NCBI RefSeq assembly: GCF_014200435.1
Contig: NZ_JACHBR010000001.1
Location: 5,460,001-5,524,000 of the forward strand
Direction of reading: 5' to 3'
DNA from: Sphaerisporangium krabiense
Lineage (GTDB): Bacteria; Actinomycetota; Actinomycetes; Streptosporangiales; Streptosporangiaceae
DNA: 64,000 nt
The notes under the pieces were generated by a model. That model saw only the letters and a list, made by a program, of their open reading frames with translations, searched no databases and had not been told where the DNA came from. Made by a program: the position numbers and the translations under genes. This document shows, piece by piece, positions 8,995 through 16,948 of the stretch (position 1 is the first letter of the stretch; every line of letters starts with the position of its first letter).

Positions 8995-9756
8995 CTACTC
9001 GCTCTCCTTTTCCTTGCCGCTGTCCTCTTCGGCGTCCCCGCCGTCCCGGCCGTCCGTGTCGCCCCGGCGGCCGGTGTCGTCTTTCGCGCCGTCCGTGTCG
9101 TCGGGCCCGTCCGCCGTCTCGGCCTCGTCCGTCCCGGCCGGGTCGTCCTCGGGGGCCGGATCGCCGTCCTCGTCTTCCGAGGCTCTGCCGATGATCACCG
9201 AAGCCTTGCGCAGCACGCGGTCGCCCGTGGTGAAGCCGTCGGAGAGGACCTCCACGACCGTGCCGTCCTCGGCCGCGGGGACGGCGCTGGTGCCCGCGGG
9301 GCGGTGCAGGGCGGGGTCGTAGGCGTCGCCGGGCCGGACCGAGAGCCGCTCGGCGCCCGTGCGGCCGAGGACCTCGGCCACCTCGTCGGCCATCGCGGCG
9401 AGCAGCGGGCCCGCGAACTCGGGGGACGGCGGGTCGTCGGAGCGCCAGCGCGCCGCCACGCGCGTCGCCGTGTCGTGGAGGCGGTAGAGCGCCGTGCGGA
9501 CCGGCGCCAGCGCCTCCTGCAGGATCCCGTGCCGCAGCTGCTGGTTCTCGGCGTGCAGGCGGTCGATGACCTGCTCGCGGTGCGCGGCGCGCTCGTGGTC
9601 GCGCCGCAGCGTCTCGGTGAGCGCGCCGATCTGCCGCGTCAGCTCCTCGATCTGCCGCGCCGGCTCCGTGGCCTCGGCGCCCGCCGCGACGCCGGGGCCG
9701 GCGCCGTCCGCGGAGGTGGCTGCCGTGGTCACGCGCGGCTCTGGGGGCGGCGGCAT
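8995..9756 (-). CDS. GrpE-like nucleotide exchange factor
   Basis: 253 residues; first gene of the operon, with AAGGAGA four bases upstream of the ATG. Residues about 33-80 form a coiled coil (QIEELTRQIGALTETLRR), followed by helices to 132. A GrpE-type beta domain lies around 155-190 (GTVVEVLSDGFTTGDRVLRK), where GrpE contacts the DnaK nucleotide-binding domain. A low-complexity acidic Asp/Glu/Gly tail of about 60 residues (193-253) is unusual for GrpE. It probably resets the short DnaK encoded three bases downstream. Overall similarity to housekeeping GrpE is modest, so it is a specialised paralogue. Confidence 0.8.
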   Translation of the reverse strand: MPPPPEPRVTTAATSADGAGPGVAAGAEATEPARQIEELTRQIGALTETLRRDHERAAHREQVIDRLHAENQQLRHGILQEALAPVRTALYRLHDTATRVAARWRSDDPPSPEFAGPLLAAMADEVAEVLGRTGAERLSVRPGDAYDPALHRPAGTSAVPAAEDGTVVEVLSDGFTTGDRVLRKASVIIGRASEDEDGDPAPEDDPAGTDEAETADGPDDTDGAKDDTGRRGDTDGRDGGDAEEDSGKEKESE

Positions 9757-10202
9757 CTATCTCCTTGTGCGGAAATACAGGAATTCCTGACGGCAGTTAC
9801 TCTAGCCATCAATGCCTCCGCCTGGTAGAGATTCGCGTGTCCGGTAATGAGACGTATGTCGTGGTTCTTGGGGCTCTTTCGAACACCCTTCGGAGTGCCC
9901 CCCGGCGAAGTACGTATATCGGGGGCCGCCCACTCCGCACCCGGTTTTCCAGCGAAGAGACCGGAATCACAGGTGTCCCAAAGGCCACAAATTCCACGTT
10001 TATCGGTAAACACCCGCCAAACCCGGCGGGCACCTCGAAACCACGCCTTCGCCCCGCAAGGCGCCCCGCCGCCGCGTCCGCCCTGGCCGGACGGCCCGCC
10101 GCCCCGCCCGGGCCGTCCGGAGGGCCGCCCGCACCGCGCTCTCACCACACCGCCGGCCGCGCACCCCTGCCGCCGATCAAATGGGACACCCATAATTGAG
10201 TC
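9757..10202. other. Intergenic region between the grpE operon and the glutamine amidotransferase gene
   Basis: 446 bp between divergent genes, so it must carry both promoters. The half nearest grpE is markedly less GC-rich than its surroundings, consistent with promoter DNA. No CIRCE element and no HspR-type inverted repeat (CTTGAGT with ACTCAAG) was found, so control by the usual heat-shock repressors is not supported. The right half is GC-rich and carries no convincing gene. Confidence 0.5.
10191..10196 (+). promoter_or_regulatory. Probable -10 element of a leaderless promoter
   Basis: CATAAT ends six bases before the ATG at 10203, and no Shine-Dalgarno sequence is present. This places the likely transcription start on or next to the start codon. 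Confidence 0.5.
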
Positions 10203-10958
10203 ATGACATACCGGGTACTGATCATCGAGCACGAGACCGACGCCGGCCTCGGGTTCTTCGGCGAATGGCTGACCGGGGCCGGCGTCACCCCCGAGGTCGT
10301 GCGGCCCTTCCTCGGCGAGGAGCTCCCCGACGGCACGCTCCCGCACGGGCTGATCGTGCTCGGCGGGTCCGCCTCGGCCTGGGACGACGAGGCGTACCCC
10401 TGGCTCCCCGGCATCCGTGACCTGATCAGGCGCTCGGTGGAGGCGTCCGTCCCCACCCTCGGCATCTGCCTGGGCGCCCAGCTCATGACCCTGGCCCTGG
10501 GCGGACGCGTCGAGCGCGGCGCCGCCGGCCTGGAGATCGGCCTGCGCCGCATCGCGCCGCTGCCCGCCGCCGCGGACGACCTCCTGATGGGACGGCTGCC
10601 CGCCGAGCCGAAGGTCGTCCACTACCACCAGGACGCCATGACCGCCCTGCCAGAAGGCTCCGTGCCGCTGGCCACCGGCGACCCCTACCCGAACCAGGCG
10701 TACCGGTTCGGCGAGCGCGCCTGGGCCGTGCAGTTCCACCCCGAGGCGTCCCCCGAGGTCTTCGCCGACTGGATGACCGTCACCGGCGCCTCGCTGACCG
10801 CCGCCGGGCACGACCCGCGCGCCCTGGACGCCGACGTCGCCGCCGCGGGCGCCGAACTGGACGCGACCTGGCGCCCGTTCGCCGAGGCGTTCGCCGCCGT
10901 CGTGCGCGATGCGCCGCGCCACGTCCGGGAACACCGCGAAACAGCGCGCAACCGCTGA
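10203..10958 (+). CDS. Class I glutamine amidotransferase (GMP synthase N-terminal-like)
   Basis: 251 residues. The GATase triad is visible: nucleophile Cys89 in GICLGAQ and His179/Glu181 in FHPE. An oxyanion-type LGGSASAW lies at 53-60. It is a free-standing GATase of the GuaA/YfeJ/PuuD-like type that releases ammonia from glutamine or hydrolyses gamma-glutamyl bonds; the acceptor is unknown. The C-terminal about 45 residues are Ala-rich and outside the core domain. It is followed 35 bp later by glnE, so the two may share a nitrogen context, though glnE has its own probable promoter. Confidence 0.85.
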   Translation: MTYRVLIIEHETDAGLGFFGEWLTGAGVTPEVVRPFLGEELPDGTLPHGLIVLGGSASAWDDEAYPWLPGIRDLIRRSVEASVPTLGICLGAQLMTLALGGRVERGAAGLEIGLRRIAPLPAAADDLLMGRLPAEPKVVHYHQDAMTALPEGSVPLATGDPYPNQAYRFGERAWAVQFHPEASPEVFADWMTVTGASLTAAGHDPRALDADVAAAGAELDATWRPFAEAFAAVVRDAPRHVREHRETARNR

Positions 10959-10980
10959 CGACGAACTCCGGGCCACCGGT

Positions 10981-10986
10981 TACGTT
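10981..10986 (+). promoter_or_regulatory. Probable -10 element of leaderless glnE promoter
   Basis: TACGTT ends seven bases before the GTG at 10994. With no ribosome binding site in front of that GTG, the pair supports leaderless initiation and this choice of start. Confidence 0.5.
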
Positions 10987-10993
10987 GGGCGTT

Positions 10994-13984
10994 GTGAACG
11001 CCGAGTCCCGCATCCAGACGACGGCCGGGCGCCTGGCCCGGCTCGGGTTCGCGGACGCCGCCCGTGCCGGACGGCTGCTGGACGGCCTAGGCCCCGAGGC
11101 CGCCGGCGACCTGGGCCTGCTCACGGCCCTCGTCGGCGCGGCCGACCCCGACCTCGCGCTCACCTCCCTGAGCCGCCTGTTCGAACGCGACCCCGGCGTG
11201 CTCGGCGCGATGCGCGCCGACCCGGGCCTGCGGGCTCGGCTGGTCGGCGTCCTCGGCCTGTCGGCGGCGCTCGGCGAGCACGTCGTGCGCCACCCCGGGC
11301 ACTGGAAGGCCCTCGAAGGCGACCAGGCGCTCCAGCGCCCGCCCGAGCGTGACGTGCGGGCCGCGCTGCTGGAGTCCGTCGGCGCCGACCCCGCCGACCC
11401 CGAGCCCCGCGCCCTCCAGGGCGGCACCGAGGCCATGTCCGCCCTGCGCGTCGCCTACCGGGGCAGGCTGCTGCACCTGGCGGCGCGCGACGCCACGGGC
11501 GCCGCCTCCTTCTCCCAGGTCACCGCCGAGCTGTCCGGCCTGGCGGGCGCGGCGCTCGAGGCCGCGCTCGCCATCGCCAGGGCCGAGGTCCCCGAGAGCG
11601 CCGACGCCCGCCTCGCCGTGATCGGCATGGGCAAGTGCGGCGCCCGCGAGCTCAACTACATCAGCGACGTCGACGTCGTCTTCGTCGCCGAGCCCCGCGA
11701 GGGCGTGGACGAGACCAAGGGACTCCAGGCGGCGACGCGCCTCGCCCAGGCCATGATGCGCGCCTGCTCGGCGAGCACGCCCGAAGGGGCGCTGTGGGAG
11801 GTGGACGCGGCGCTGCGGCCCGAGGGCAAGGCAGGGCCGCTGGTGCGCACGATGGCCAGCCACCTGGCGTACTACCGCAGGTGGGCCAAGACCTGGGAGT
11901 TCCAGGCCCTGCTCAAGGCGCGCCCGGTCGCCGGCGACCCGGAGCTCGGCGGCGAGTACGTCGCCGCGGTGGACGAGATGGTCTGGCAGTCCTCCGCCCG
12001 CGAGCACTTCGTCGAGGACGTCCAGGCGATGCGCCGCAGGGTCGAGGCCCACATCCGCGCCGGCGAGGCCGACCGCCAGATCAAGCTCGGCCCCGGCGGC
12101 CTGCGCGACATCGAGTTCGCCGTGCAGCTCCTCCAGCTCGTCCACGGCCGCACCGACGCCCTGCTGCGCCGCCGCGCGACGCTGCCCGCGCTCGCCGCGC
12201 TCTCGCGGGGCGGCTACGTCGCCAGGGACGACGCCAAGGCGCTCGCCGAGGCCTACATCTTCCTGCGCAAGGTGGAGCACCTCATGCAGCTGCACCACCT
12301 GCGCCGCACGCACGTGCTCCCCGAGGACGAGGCCGACCTGCGCCGCATCGGGCGCGCCCTCGGCATGACCGTGGACCCGGTGGGCGAGTTCACCACCCGG
12401 TGGAAGCGCCACGCCATGGAGGCCAGGCGGCTGCACGAGAAGCTGTTCTACCGTCCGCTGCTGCAGGCGGTCGCCCGCCTGCCCGGGGACGAGGCCCGGC
12501 TCTCGCCCGCCGCCGCCACCGCGCGCCTGTCCGCGCTCGGGTACGCCGACCCCGACGGCGCGCTGCGGCACATCGCCGCGCTGACCAGCGGCGTCACCCG
12601 GCGCGCCGCGATCCAGCGCACGCTGCTGCCCGTCATGCTCGGCTGGTTCGCCGACGCCCCCGACCCCGACGCGGGCCTGCTCGGGTTCCGCCAGGTCAGC
12701 GACAAGCTCGGCACCACCCCGTGGTACCTGCGGCTGCTGCGCGACGAGACCGCCGCCGCCGAGCGCATGGCCCGCCTGCTCGGCACCAGCCGCTACGCCA
12801 CCGGCCTGCTCCTGCACGCCCCGGACGCCGTGGCCATGCTGGGTTCGGAGGCCGAGCTGGCGGCGCGCCCCAAGGAGGCGCTGGCCGGCGAGCTGGCCGC
12901 GTCCGTGCGCCGCCACGCCGAGGACGCCGAGGCCGCCGTCGACGCGGTGCGCGCGCTGCGCAGGCGCGAGCTGCTGCGCATCGCCATCGCCGGGCTGGTC
13001 GGCGGCGCCGGCGTCGAGGAGGTCGGCCGCGCGCTGTCGGAGCTGAACGACGTCACCATCCAGGCCGCGCTGGACGCCGCGATCCACAAGGTCTCGGTGG
13101 AGCGCCGCGGGCCGCTGCCCACCCGCTTCACCGTGATCGCCATGGGACGGCTCGGCGGCTACGAGTGCTCCTACGGCAGCGACGCCGACGTCATGTTCGT
13201 CCACGCGCCGGTCGAGGGCGCCGGCGAGAAGGACGCCACCGACGTGGCGCACGCCGTCGCCAACGAGTTGCGCCGCCTGCTGGCGCGGCCCGCCCCCGAC
13301 CCGCCCCTGCACATCGACCCCGACCTGCGCCCGGAGGGCCGCCAGGGCCCGCTGGTGCGTTCGCTGTCGTCCTACGCGGCCTACTACCGGCGCTGGTCCT
13401 CGCCGTGGGAGTCCCAGGCCCTGCTGCGGGCCCGCTACTCGGCGGGCGACGCCGCGCTGGGCGCGGAGTTCATGACGCTGATCGAGCCCCTGCGCCACCC
13501 GCCGGGCGGCATCGGCGAGGACGCGGTGCGCGAGATCCGGCGGCTGAAGGCCCGCATGGAGGCCGAGCGGCTGCCACGCGGCGCGGACCCCCTGCTGCAC
13601 ACCAAGCTCGGCAGGGGCGGGCTGGCCGACGTGGAGTGGCCGGCCCAGCTCATCCAGCTCCGGCACGCCCACGCGGTGCCCGGGTTGCGTACCACGCGCA
13701 CGCTCGGGGCGCTGCGCGCCGCCGCCGAGGCCGGGCTGCTCGCCGGGTCCGACGAGGAGGTGCTCGCCGAGGCGTGGCGGTTCGCCTCGCGGGTCCGCGA
13801 CGCCATCATGCTCGTGCGCGGCCGCGCGGGCGACAGCATCCCCGCCGACGTGCGCGAGCGCGCCATGATCGCCCGCGCGCTCGGCTACCCGCCCGACGGC
13901 TCGGAGGACTTCGTGGAGGACTACCGCAGGGCCACCCGCCGCGCCAGGGCCGTCACGGAGCGCGTCTTCTACGGCGCGGACTGA
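10994..13984 (+). CDS. glnE: Bifunctional glutamine synthetase adenylyltransferase/adenylyl-removing enzyme
   Basis: About 996 residues, the usual length. Two nucleotidyltransferase domains are present, each with the GlnE signature. The N-terminal adenylyl-removing half has GMGKCGARELNYISDVDVVFV near 213-233. The C-terminal adenylylating half has AMGRLGGYECSYGSDADVMFV near 716-736. Each is followed by a GlnE helical domain (KLGPGGLRDIEF and KLGRGGLADVEW). GlnE attaches and removes AMP on a tyrosine of GlnA; the target enzyme is encoded at 32803-34227 with its tyrosine intact. GTG at 10994 is preferred over TTG at 10985 because of the -10 spacing. Confidence 0.95.
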   Translation: MNAESRIQTTAGRLARLGFADAARAGRLLDGLGPEAAGDLGLLTALVGAADPDLALTSLSRLFERDPGVLGAMRADPGLRARLVGVLGLSAALGEHVVRHPGHWKALEGDQALQRPPERDVRAALLESVGADPADPEPRALQGGTEAMSALRVAYRGRLLHLAARDATGAASFSQVTAELSGLAGAALEAALAIARAEVPESADARLAVIGMGKCGARELNYISDVDVVFVAEPREGVDETKGLQAATRLAQAMMRACSASTPEGALWEVDAALRPEGKAGPLVRTMASHLAYYRRWAKTWEFQALLKARPVAGDPELGGEYVAAVDEMVWQSSAREHFVEDVQAMRRRVEAHIRAGEADRQIKLGPGGLRDIEFAVQLLQLVHGRTDALLRRRATLPALAALSRGGYVARDDAKALAEAYIFLRKVEHLMQLHHLRRTHVLPEDEADLRRIGRALGMTVDPVGEFTTRWKRHAMEARRLHEKLFYRPLLQAVARLPGDEARLSPAAATARLSALGYADPDGALRHIAALTSGVTRRAAIQRTLLPVMLGWFADAPDPDAGLLGFRQVSDKLGTTPWYLRLLRDETAAAERMARLLGTSRYATGLLLHAPDAVAMLGSEAELAARPKEALAGELAASVRRHAEDAEAAVDAVRALRRRELLRIAIAGLVGGAGVEEVGRALSELNDVTIQAALDAAIHKVSVERRGPLPTRFTVIAMGRLGGYECSYGSDADVMFVHAPVEGAGEKDATDVAHAVANELRRLLARPAPDPPLHIDPDLRPEGRQGPLVRSLSSYAAYYRRWSSPWESQALLRARYSAGDAALGAEFMTLIEPLRHPPGGIGEDAVREIRRLKARMEAERLPRGADPLLHTKLGRGGLADVEWPAQLIQLRHAHAVPGLRTTRTLGALRAAAEAGLLAGSDEEVLAEAWRFASRVRDAIMLVRGRAGDSIPADVRERAMIARALGYPPDGSEDFVEDYRRATRRARAVTERVFYGAD

Positions 13985-14049
13985 TCTCGCCGGCTTGACC
14001 GACTGGGTACCTTTGTGGGGTCGAGTCGGCGAGCGGCGGAGGGACGACC

Positions 14050-14547
14050 GTGCCCCTTTCTGAGTACCTTGCGGGATTACGCGGTCAGGTGGGCAACGCC
14101 TTGCTGCTCCTGCCGTCGGTCAACGCCTTCGTGTTCGACGACGAGGGGCGGCTGCTGCTGGCCCGGCACAGCGAGCAGGGCGACGTGTGGTCCGCGCCGG
14201 GGGGCATCGTCGAGCCCGACGAGCCGCCCGCCGAGGCCGTGGTGCGCGAGACGCGCGAGGAGGTCGGGCTCGACGTCCGGATCCGCGGCCTGATCGGCGC
14301 CTACGGCGGCCCCGGGTTCCGCACGACCTACCCCAACGGGGACCAGGTGGCGCACGTCATCACCGTCTACGGCTGCACCGCCGAGGGCGGCACGCCCGTG
14401 CCCGACGGTGTCGAGATCTCCGAGGTCCGCTGGGTCACCGAGCCGGAGGCCGCCGGCCTGCCCACGCCGTCCTGGCTGCCGCTCGTGCTGCCCGACTGCT
14501 TCGCGTGGTGGCGGTCCGCCCGCCAGACCTGGAGCCCCGTCTCCTGA
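14050..14547 (+). CDS. NUDIX hydrolase
   Basis: 165 residues. The full Nudix box (Gx5Ex7REUxEExGU) spans about 52-74, from GIVEPDE through RETREEVGL, so the Mg-binding glutamates are present. The start is GTG with GGAGGGA five bases upstream. Substrate cannot be read from sequence; the short N-terminal extension (residues 1-18) and GPGFRTTYPNGD segment resemble ADP-ribose/nucleotide-sugar type members of actinobacteria. It lies 65 bp downstream of glnE, probably with its own promoter (TACCTT near 14007). Confidence 0.85.
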   Translation: MPLSEYLAGLRGQVGNALLLLPSVNAFVFDDEGRLLLARHSEQGDVWSAPGGIVEPDEPPAEAVVRETREEVGLDVRIRGLIGAYGGPGFRTTYPNGDQVAHVITVYGCTAEGGTPVPDGVEISEVRWVTEPEAAGLPTPSWLPLVLPDCFAWWRSARQTWSPVS

Positions 14548-14612
14548 CCAGCTCGCCCGCGCGGGCGATGGTCTGGTAATCCGGTGCTTGATATGGTCCC
14601 CTCGGAGTAGCC

Positions 14613-15095
14613 ATGGCCGACAAACGCTATCGACGTCCTCTCGCGGAGCAACTCGATCACTTGTTTCGCACCGTGCGCCAGCCCGACGGCACCACCTACA
14701 GCTACGAGCAGGCGGCGCGAGAGATCACCCGGCGTGGCACTCCCGTCTCCCACACCACCCTGTGGAAGCTGCGCACCGGCAGGACCGACGACCTGTCGGT
14801 GAGCCACCTGGTCGCCATCGCCGACTTCTTCGGCGTCGAGCCCGCGTACTTCTTCGACGACGCCTACGCCGCGCAGGCCAACGTCCGGCTGGAGCTGCTG
14901 CCCGCCATGAAGGACGCGGGCGTGCGCAGGATCGCCATGCGCGCCGCCGGCCTGTCGCACTCCAGCATCGAGAACATCGCCAACATGATCGCCCACCTGC
15001 GCACGCTCGAAGGGCTCCCGCCGGACTGCGCCGCCGCCCCGCCGTCGCAGGAGCCCGCCGCGAGCGCCTCGCCGGAGGACTCCCGGCCCGGCTGA
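14613..15095 (+). CDS. XRE-family helix-turn-helix regulator
   Basis: 160 residues. An N-terminal lambda-repressor-like HTH covers about 10-85, with YSYEQAAREI as scaffold helix, TTLWKLRTGRT as recognition region and an FFGVEPAYFFDD closing segment. The C-terminal half has a second helical element (RRIAMRAAGLSHSSIENIANMI) and a disordered Pro/Ser tail. The Shine-Dalgarno sequence CGGAG is five bases from the ATG. It converges with an ImmA/IrrE peptidase and MAB_1171c gene pair; such regulators are often inactivated by the matching peptidase, so it is the probable regulator of that module. Confidence 0.85.
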   Translation: MADKRYRRPLAEQLDHLFRTVRQPDGTTYSYEQAAREITRRGTPVSHTTLWKLRTGRTDDLSVSHLVAIADFFGVEPAYFFDDAYAAQANVRLELLPAMKDAGVRRIAMRAAGLSHSSIENIANMIAHLRTLEGLPPDCAAAPPSQEPAASASPEDSRPG

Positions 15096-15125
15096 CCGTC
15101 GCCCCTCCGAAGGGAGGACGGCCGC

Positions 15126-16331
15126 CTATCCGCGCGAGAGGTCCATCGCCGCGGCGGGCGGGCGCCGCCACAGGTCTCTGAGCGTGTCCGACAGCAGCAC
15201 CAGCCACGCGGCGTCCGACTCCAGGTCGTCCCCGCCGCGCGTGGGGATCGGGTGCGGGTCGGCGGCGGGGGAGTCGCGCGCCCTGCGGCGCAGCGCGTCC
15301 GCGATCAGCGCCGCCTGCGCCGCGGCCTCCAGCGCCGTCCCCGACAGCCCGGCGGCCCGTCCCGCCGCCTCGGCCGCCTCCGCGACGCCGCGGTCGTAGT
15401 ACGGGCCGAGCTGCACGATGCCGTCCCGGATCTCGACCACGCGGCGGTAGTAACCGCGGTGCGTCGGGCGCAGGCCGAGCGCGTCGCGCAGCCGGGACAT
15501 CGGCACGCGGGTCAGCGCCAGGTCGGGGAACGCCTCGTTGAGCGCGGACCACAGCGGGCTGAGCCGCCGGTAGGCGCGGCGGTGGCGCCGCCACACCGGG
15601 ATGGCGGCGATCATGTCGGTGACGGCCAGGTAGCCGACCCCGACGATGGCGGTGACGATCCCGACGAACACCAGCCACAGGTAGGAGGTGTTGAGCGGGC
15701 GCAGGACGGCGGGGTCGGCGGCGGTCGCGGCCTGGACGAGCGCGACGGAGATCTTCGCGACGGCGGCGCAGAGCAGCGCGCCCTGCGCGACCGCCAGGAC
15801 CTTCAGCCCGCGCCTGAGCTGCGGCCGGGCGCTGGCCCGCGAGAACGTCGCCGAGGAGCGCAGGTTCAGCGCCAGCGCGTACCCCTGGTAGCCGAGCGCG
15901 GCGAGCACGAACACGGTCGCGTGCGGGTCGTTGCCGTTGGCCAGGTCGGCCGGGGCGGCGCGCACGTGCTCCGGGGCGAGCAGCCAGGCCGTCACCATCA
16001 CGCCCGAGGCGGCCCCGAGCAGGACCGACCGTGCGCGCAGCCGGCCCCGCGCCGCCGCGCCGTGCACCGAGTAGGTGAAGAACGCCATCAGGAAGTACGC
16101 GCACAGCACCGTGAGCAGGTTCACCGCCAGCTTGGCGAGGCCCGCGCCGGCGTGGTCGACCGCCGTCCTGAGCACCGGGACGTTCAGGACGGCCGCGAGC
16201 GCGACGCACAGCACGAACGCGCCCATGGCGCGCAGGGGGAGGTCCTCCGGGGCCCGCCAGACCTGGACGAGCTTGTTGAGCACCCCGAGGAACGCCAGGG
16301 TGCTGAGGATTCCCAAGGCGAGCTGGCTCAC
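15126..16331 (-). CDS. MAB_1171c-family integral membrane protein
   Basis: 401 residues from a GTG that overlaps the stop of the ImmA/IrrE gene (GTGA). About seven hydrophobic helices occupy residues 1-240. A cytoplasmic C-terminal domain (245-401) contains the conserved WSALNEAFPDLAL and RGYYRRVVEIRDGI segments typical of this actinobacterial family, annotated as putative transporter or regulator. Biochemical function is unknown. Gene order with an ImmA/IrrE peptidase and an XRE regulator recurs in actinomycetes and suggests a membrane-coupled regulatory or defence unit. Confidence 0.8.
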   Translation of the reverse strand: MSQLALGILSTLAFLGVLNKLVQVWRAPEDLPLRAMGAFVLCVALAAVLNVPVLRTAVDHAGAGLAKLAVNLLTVLCAYFLMAFFTYSVHGAAARGRLRARSVLLGAASGVMVTAWLLAPEHVRAAPADLANGNDPHATVFVLAALGYQGYALALNLRSSATFSRASARPQLRRGLKVLAVAQGALLCAAVAKISVALVQAATAADPAVLRPLNTSYLWLVFVGIVTAIVGVGYLAVTDMIAAIPVWRRHRRAYRRLSPLWSALNEAFPDLALTRVPMSRLRDALGLRPTHRGYYRRVVEIRDGIVQLGPYYDRGVAEAAEAAGRAAGLSGTALEAAAQAALIADALRRRARDSPAADPHPIPTRGGDDLESDAAWLVLLSDTLRDLWRRPPAAAMDLSRG

Positions 16332-16831
16332 AGCCACCCCTTGTGGTTGGCCAGGGAGGCGCGCATCCGCTCCAGGGCGTCGTCGTCCTCCGACGAATGG
16401 TGGGTGACGTTGAGGACGCTCGCCCACTCCAGGATGATCGTGGCGATCAGCTCGGCCTCGCGTTCGTACTTGGTGTCGTAGCAGGTGCGCCGCAGCACGC
16501 GACCCCCCGCGGCGAGGCCGGGCGTGATGGCCTCGCCGTCGGCGGGCTCGTCGCTCGGGTGCTCGGCGATCATGTGGCCGATCTCGTGCAGGACGATGTG
16601 ATCCTGGTGGGGACGGGTGGTCTCCTGCTGGTAGTAAATGAAATCGGTCGAGTCCGTCATGAACCACAGCCCGAAAGGGCCGGGGATGTCAATCGGATAT
16701 GCCACCAGCCGAATGTCGCGGCCCCGGCGTTCCGCCAGCCGCGCGCACAGCTCCCTCACATCGAGCGGCGGGCGGATGTCCAGCTCTCTGAGCAGGCGAC
16801 GGCACTGTCTGCGCAGTGCCCTCTCTCTCAT
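16328..16831 (-). CDS. ImmA/IrrE-family metallo-endopeptidase
   Basis: 167 residues. The zinc motif HEIGH is at 82-86, with FGLWFMTDSTDFIYYQ (53-68) forming the typical strand pair before it. Family members cleave XRE repressors to switch on linked genes. It overlaps the downstream MAB_1171c gene by three bases and is convergent with the XRE regulator at 14613-15095, its likely substrate. No clear ribosome binding site precedes the ATG; an AT-rich TAAAGAAT lies seven bases upstream, so a leaderless transcript is possible. Confidence 0.85.
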   Translation of the reverse strand: MRERALRRQCRRLLRELDIRPPLDVRELCARLAERRGRDIRLVAYPIDIPGPFGLWFMTDSTDFIYYQQETTRPHQDHIVLHEIGHMIAEHPSDEPADGEAITPGLAAGGRVLRRTCYDTKYEREAELIATIILEWASVLNVTHHSSEDDDALERMRASLANHKGWL

Positions 16832-16948
16832 GGGGACGATTCTTTAGACTGCGACGCGGTAGTTCAACCCGAACGCCGGGATGTGCTCCGTAATGGAAGC
16901 CGAAATGAAATCGCCCTGACATGCGCCTTCACCGGCCGGGCGTCGCGG

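Noticed and set aside
9757-10202. CIRCE or HAIR heat-shock operator before grpE
   Set aside because: Neither inverted repeat is present, so standard heat-shock control is not claimed.
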